Assembly: GCF_032854445.1 (NCBI RefSeq)
Contig: NC_088297.1
Coordinates: forward strand, 27,209,915-27,273,914
From: Liolophura sinensis
Lineage: Eukaryota > Mollusca > Polyplacophora > Chitonida > Chitonidae
Reading direction: 5' to 3'
Length of the DNA stretch: 64,000 bases
Part shown: positions 59,760 to 64,000 of the stretch, in pieces
Layout of the letters: the number at the start of each line of letters is the position of its first letter
How positions within the stretch are numbered: position 1 is the stretch's first letter
Made by a program: the position numbers and the translations under genes
The notes under the pieces: generated by a model
Seen by the model: only the letters and a program-made list of their open reading frames with translations
Told to the model about the DNA's origin: nothing
Databases searched by the model: none

Positions 59760-59890
59760 AGATACATGGGACTTATTACTAGCCCCCATGCCTACATACT
59801 TACACGAAAATGAAGCCTACATACATGTACATGTGACTTATTACTAGCCCCCATGCCTACACACTTACACGGAAACGAAGTCTACATACA
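59760..59890. repeat. ~65-bp two-copy tandem repeat
   Basis: CTTATTACTAGCCCCCATGC followed by CTACATACTTACACG-like sequence, twice. Confidence 0.85.
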
Positions 59891-60087
59891 TGTACATGTG
59901 CTAATTTAAATAACACATCTGATATATTCACACTCATCTGATAATACATGTATTGACACATATTCCAGTATGTGCAAGTCATCTGTTCAGGAAGAAAGGT
60001 CTGCATACATTCTGACAACTTGTGTCATACATGTATATCATTGAACAGTTTTGTTATATGTACTGTAATGTATTGTCAAGTTACATT

Positions 60088-60586
60088 AAAAAAATTAATT
60101 TGCTAAATTTAACAGAAAGTTTGTTACCTGAGGTGATGATAGAATGTATTGTGTTATCTGTACCATAAGTAAAAAAACTTTTTGACAAAAATTTCAAAAA
60201 CGCAACTTATTATGATGTTTTCTAAGAGCTTTTAAATTTGTATGAAAACTTTACTATTTAGTGGTAAGCCATCATATTTGTGTTTAATTTACTTGTTAGT
60301 TTTAATACAGCTTGTTTAGTTTGTGCAGCCAACAGTTTGGGGGCCGAAATGTTTTCCAGAACTGAAATCACTCTGGACATGGCCATGGTTATAACAGCAC
60401 AACATTGTGTCATGTTAAACATAATATCCTGTTAGTGTAATAGGAAGGGTATGTTGAATTGACAGACTAGATGCATGTGTGTTATATTTAACAGAATAAT
60501 TGGCTGCAATAGCAGAATATTTTATAGCATCACTCAGGTAACAGAATTTCTGTTAAATTTAAGAGATTAATTTTTGGAGTGTAGAG
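60088..60586. mobile_element. MITE-like element, copy 4, with 250-bp internal insertion
   Basis: Terminal repeats as in copies 1-3 (GCTAAATTTAACAGAAAGTT at the left; GCATCACTCAGGTAACAGAA at the right). Between about 60160 and 60415 there is unrelated DNA whose GCCGAAATGTTTTCCAGAA resembles AGCCAAAAATGTTTTCTGGA at about 37131, suggesting a second mobile family nested inside. Confidence 0.75.
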
Positions 60587-62204
60587 TGATGATGTCACAT
60601 CAAAGCTCTATACCAGCATACATACATTAACATACATGTACAGTTGCACATGCATACTCATACACATATTGTATCTGAAATTGTTACCTCCATAATCCTA
60701 TAATTGCAACACAAGGCAACGTGGCTCAGTTATGTCACTGGGTCATTTGCTGAACTCCTAATTACCATGCTTTCACAGGAAGTTTGTAGATTTCCCCTGC
60801 TGTCATTGTTTGTGAGGTGTTCTTTTCGCATGTTTGCAAGATGTTTATTCAAGTATATTTCAGCAGTGTGAATGATAGACAGTAAAACTTAACACTTTTT
60901 GTGAAGTCCTGAAATTGGCCAAACTGTCCAATGTAGTTCTGTCTCCAAAATCAGATTAAATTGGTATATAAATGGAACTGAAAGTTACTCTTTCAGATGT
61001 GAAAAGGTTGAGGAATTATGGTAGGTGAGGTGAAGTTAAACAAGCAAAAGAGGGACTGTGAAGAATGCCTAGGTCAGGCAGTGTGAACCCTGTCTGTGCT
61101 TAAAAAAACAGGCTCAGTTAGAAACTTGACAGGTCTAGGGAAGTAGTGAGGAGAGCTGGTAATAGGCCTTGACATTAGTACTGATAGAAACCTAGGGGAT
61201 ATACCCTACCCCCACCCCTCCCCTTACTAAACAGACTGTCTCCCCAAGGCCTAGCCCCTTGGCTGGAAGGGCATTTTTGCCATCAAGATTTCGCCTGCTG
61301 GGCTGTCAGAGCCAGGGTGCAAATCACACAGCTGCTGAGCATGTACCGGGAGGTGTATCTTGTGTTAGCATTTATAGACAGCGACTCTAGACAACACTGC
61401 AGGTAGGAGCAATGATGAACTGGGGAAATACTAGAGCTAACATAACTAGTCAGTACATAACCAGGGCATGGTTGTGACGAGTATTTGTCTGTGGAGCATG
61501 ATTTGAGCATTAATGTATACACATGTCAAATATCTATAAATGCTGTGTGCAGCACCTGTGCTGTATTTTACCTAGAGTTCAACCTTTGTCAAGTGGCACT
61601 TTTTCCTTTATTCTGTTCAACTGATCCAAATTATAGGATTAATTAAGAGTTTCGTGTTTGATGAATTTCTTGTCAGAAGAACGTTGGTGTTGGCATAACA
61701 AGAATCAAATTTTACTATTTATGTGCACATATTTTTCCAGGTCAGACTTAAAGTGAAGTATAGTGTTTGAAGATGCCTAATGCTCTTATGTTATGTTCTT
61801 AGGAGTCCATCATACTTGCATACATGTGGGAAAGCACTTAAGGGTATTGCATTTCATGTGTGAAGAAATGAAAGAAATGTGCTTGGCTGGATAAGCTATT
61901 AAGTTGCACAAATATGTCCAGTGTTGATGTAATCTTTGGCTACACATATAAACATCTTAGTTTCAGTCTTGCAGTTACAATTACATTTATTTGCATACAA
62001 ATGTAGGCCTTGTTTGGCCAGTGAGATATATCGGGTGACGAACATGTTCATGCAGCTGGGATACTGTGCATTTGTGTTTCTAAACAAACCATTACATCTG
62101 TGACGTGAGGTACATGTAAGGAGCATATTCATGGGTTATACAACAGAATATGTGTAAGATTAACTTAGGCTACGTTCACATGCATAAGGAACTTACATGT
62201 TACA

Positions 62205-62865
62205 TGTGCATGTGTGGAGAAGCTAGAGCTCATACATGTGTGGAGAAGCTAGAGCTCATATACATGTGTGGAGAAGCTGGGGCTCATGTGCATGTGTGGA
62301 GAAGCTAGAGCTCATACATGTGTGGAGAAGCTGGGGCTCATGTGCATGTGGGAAGAAGCTAGAGCTCATATACATGTGTGGAGAAGCTGGGGCTCATGTG
62401 CATGTGTGGAGAAGCTAGGGCTCATATACATGTGTGGAGAAGCTGGAGCTCATTTACATGTGTGGAGAAGCTAGGGCTCATGTACATGTATGGAGAAGCT
62501 AGGGCTCATGTACATGTATGGAGAAGCTAGGGCTCATATACATGTGTGGAGAAGCTGGGGCTCATGTACATGTGTGGAGAAGCTAGAGCTCGTACATGTG
62601 TGGAGAAGCTAGAGCTCATGTACATGTATGGAGAAGCTAGAGCTCATATACATGTGTGGAGAAGCTAGAGCTCATATACATGTGTGGAGAAGCTAGGGCT
62701 CATGTACATGTATGGAGAAGCTAGGGCTCATGTACAAGTGTGGAGAAGCTAGGGCTCATGTACATGTGTGGAGAATCCTGGGCGCATGTACAAGTGTTGA
62801 GAAGCGAGGACCCATGTACAAGTGTGGAGAAGCTAGAGCTCATGTACATGTATATGTGAGGACAA
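62205..62865. repeat. ~28-bp minisatellite
   Basis: About 23 units of TGTGTGGAGAAGCTAGAGCT plus CATATACA. Confidence 0.95.
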
Positions 62866-62869
62866 TCTA

Positions 62870-63850
62870 GGGAACCCCAAAGAAAAACCAACTTGTCACA
62901 TGGCATAAATTGAATGGGCATTTAAAAATTATTGCAAGTAACTAGTGAACAGAGATCTTCTGACTGATGTAGAAGGACAGGGCATGTACATGTATGGAAT
63001 GAATACAAGACTATGCTGTGGGAAGTGAATTATATTTAGGCACTGTAGCCCGAAGTAACTTACCATATACATACATGTACACACTTGGGTTTCTTTACTC
63101 AGAGGTGTTACAAAATGTGCACATGATCAACACACATTGTTGAACCTGATATGTACAAATGGACAGTAACCATGTGCTTGTGGCCTAGGAAATTCCGAAA
63201 CTTCAGCATCCTGTTTTTCTTTAGGTCTTTTTTTTTTTGGTCATCTAGTGCTTTATGAAAGTCTTCATTCATGCAGATCCTGAAAACACATGTCCATGTA
63301 TATTTGTAGGTATGGGTACCATGTCATGTGTTGTACATTATGTATCAGTAAGTGTGTGGATTCATAGTATTCTACCCTGCTGTTAGTTGTGGGCGGTGTG
63401 CAAATATACATATTAAATCGAGATGACCTTTCAAACAACATCGAGTGTGTCATGCAACACACCGGCCAGTACATTTACCTCACGCAGTAATATCATTTCA
63501 TGTTGTTTATGTCTACAAATTAAAGAATTGAGTTTGTTTAGTTGTTAAATTTGCTTTTATGATTTATATAAAGGTGAACTATTGGAATTTCCTTCAGTGA
63601 TAAAAGTGTTATTTCGCACAGTTTGTAGATATCACTTCTGTCTTTGCATTTTTGATGGTTTACACCCAAACGCCATGACGCGACAAAAGAAACATTTGTT
63701 TAATGACCTTCCAATCTAAGCTCAGCGGTATGATACATGTACAGTGCAATTTTACATTCCTACATCACTCAACAATGAGACATTTTGCCTCATTTTCTTC
63801 ATTTTCTTCATTTTGGGGGGGAGGGGGGGGGTTAGAATAGACTTTAACAC
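62870..63850. other. No recognised gene
   Basis: Unique AT-rich sequence with many ACATGTAC motifs and a G-run at 63815-63830. Confidence 0.45.
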
Positions 63851-63854
63851 CTTT

Positions 63855-63959
63855 GTGTTTGTTGTGTAACCCTCTATCATTTCTACCTATTGACGAGGTA
63901 GAAAAGATTTGACTAGGTACGAAACAAGGCTCAACTGCATTGGGTTACACAACAAACAC
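63855..63959. repeat. Perfect 18-bp inverted repeat
   Basis: GTGTTTGTTGTGTAACCC (63855-63872) and its exact reverse complement (63942-63959), separated by 69 bp. Confidence 0.85.
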
Positions 63960-64000
63960 CGCTGCGGCCCTGTAAACCCTTAAACCATTTATAGTTTGAC

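Larger units (their letters stand above)
59140..62200. other. No recognised gene
   Basis: A C-run at 59350-59363, a 65-bp duplication, MITE copy 4 and otherwise unique AT-rich DNA. Confidence 0.45.

Overview
This is a eukaryotic (animal) window. It is AT-rich, has long introns with GT-AG junctions, dispersed tRNA-derived SINEs, and very many minisatellites. The dominant SINE has an A box matching the pol III consensus and an 'AATAAAT' tail. Gene content and the SINE set suggest a lophotrochozoan, most likely a mollusc; the species cannot be fixed from sequence alone. The low-level single-base deletions seen in one gene suggest a long-read assembly.

Only two protein-coding genes could be supported, and both can be read exon by exon. 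(1) A tetraspanin lies on the + strand, with seven coding exons between 15383 and 21780 (about 272 residues) and a possible TATA promoter and 5' UTR exon near 7908-8060. Exons 4 and 6 contain apparent single-base deletions. (2) A RagC/RagD GTPase (RRAGC/D), part of the lysosomal mTORC1 nutrient-sensing machinery, lies on the - strand from 54894 down to 32925. It has nine exons and about 379 residues, and every junction is phase-consistent. Its start codon appears to be the last three bases of exon 1, about 20 bp from a perfect MiT/TFE M-box.

Layout: 1-7900, SINE fragments, a 42-bp array and unassigned DNA. 7900-15360, the possible tetraspanin 5' region with 22-, 35- and 45-bp arrays, a 0.8-kb TGTA/TGTC microsatellite and a foldback element. 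15361-22430, tetraspanin and repeat-rich 3' flank. 22430-32900, no recognised gene, with 33- and 73-bp arrays and probable RRAGC 3' flank. 32925-54894, RRAGC, whose introns are packed with minisatellites. 53660-56411, two large hairpin (foldback) elements either side of the RRAGC promoter. 56400-64000, SINEs, a MITE-like element, a 28-bp array and no recognised gene.

The most striking observation is that many minisatellites are seeded exactly on exon-intron junctions. RRAGC intron 8 is almost wholly two arrays: about 23 tandem copies (65 bp) of the end of exon 8 plus its splice donor, then about 17 copies (about 77 bp) of the splice acceptor plus the start of exon 9. Two-copy versions of the same event occur at RRAGC exon 3 (donor) and exon 7 (acceptor). 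The unrelated tetraspanin shows it at exon 2 (acceptor, about six copies) and at its stop codon (about eight copies, most with AATAAA). This points to a recurrent process that tandemly amplifies splice-junction DNA.
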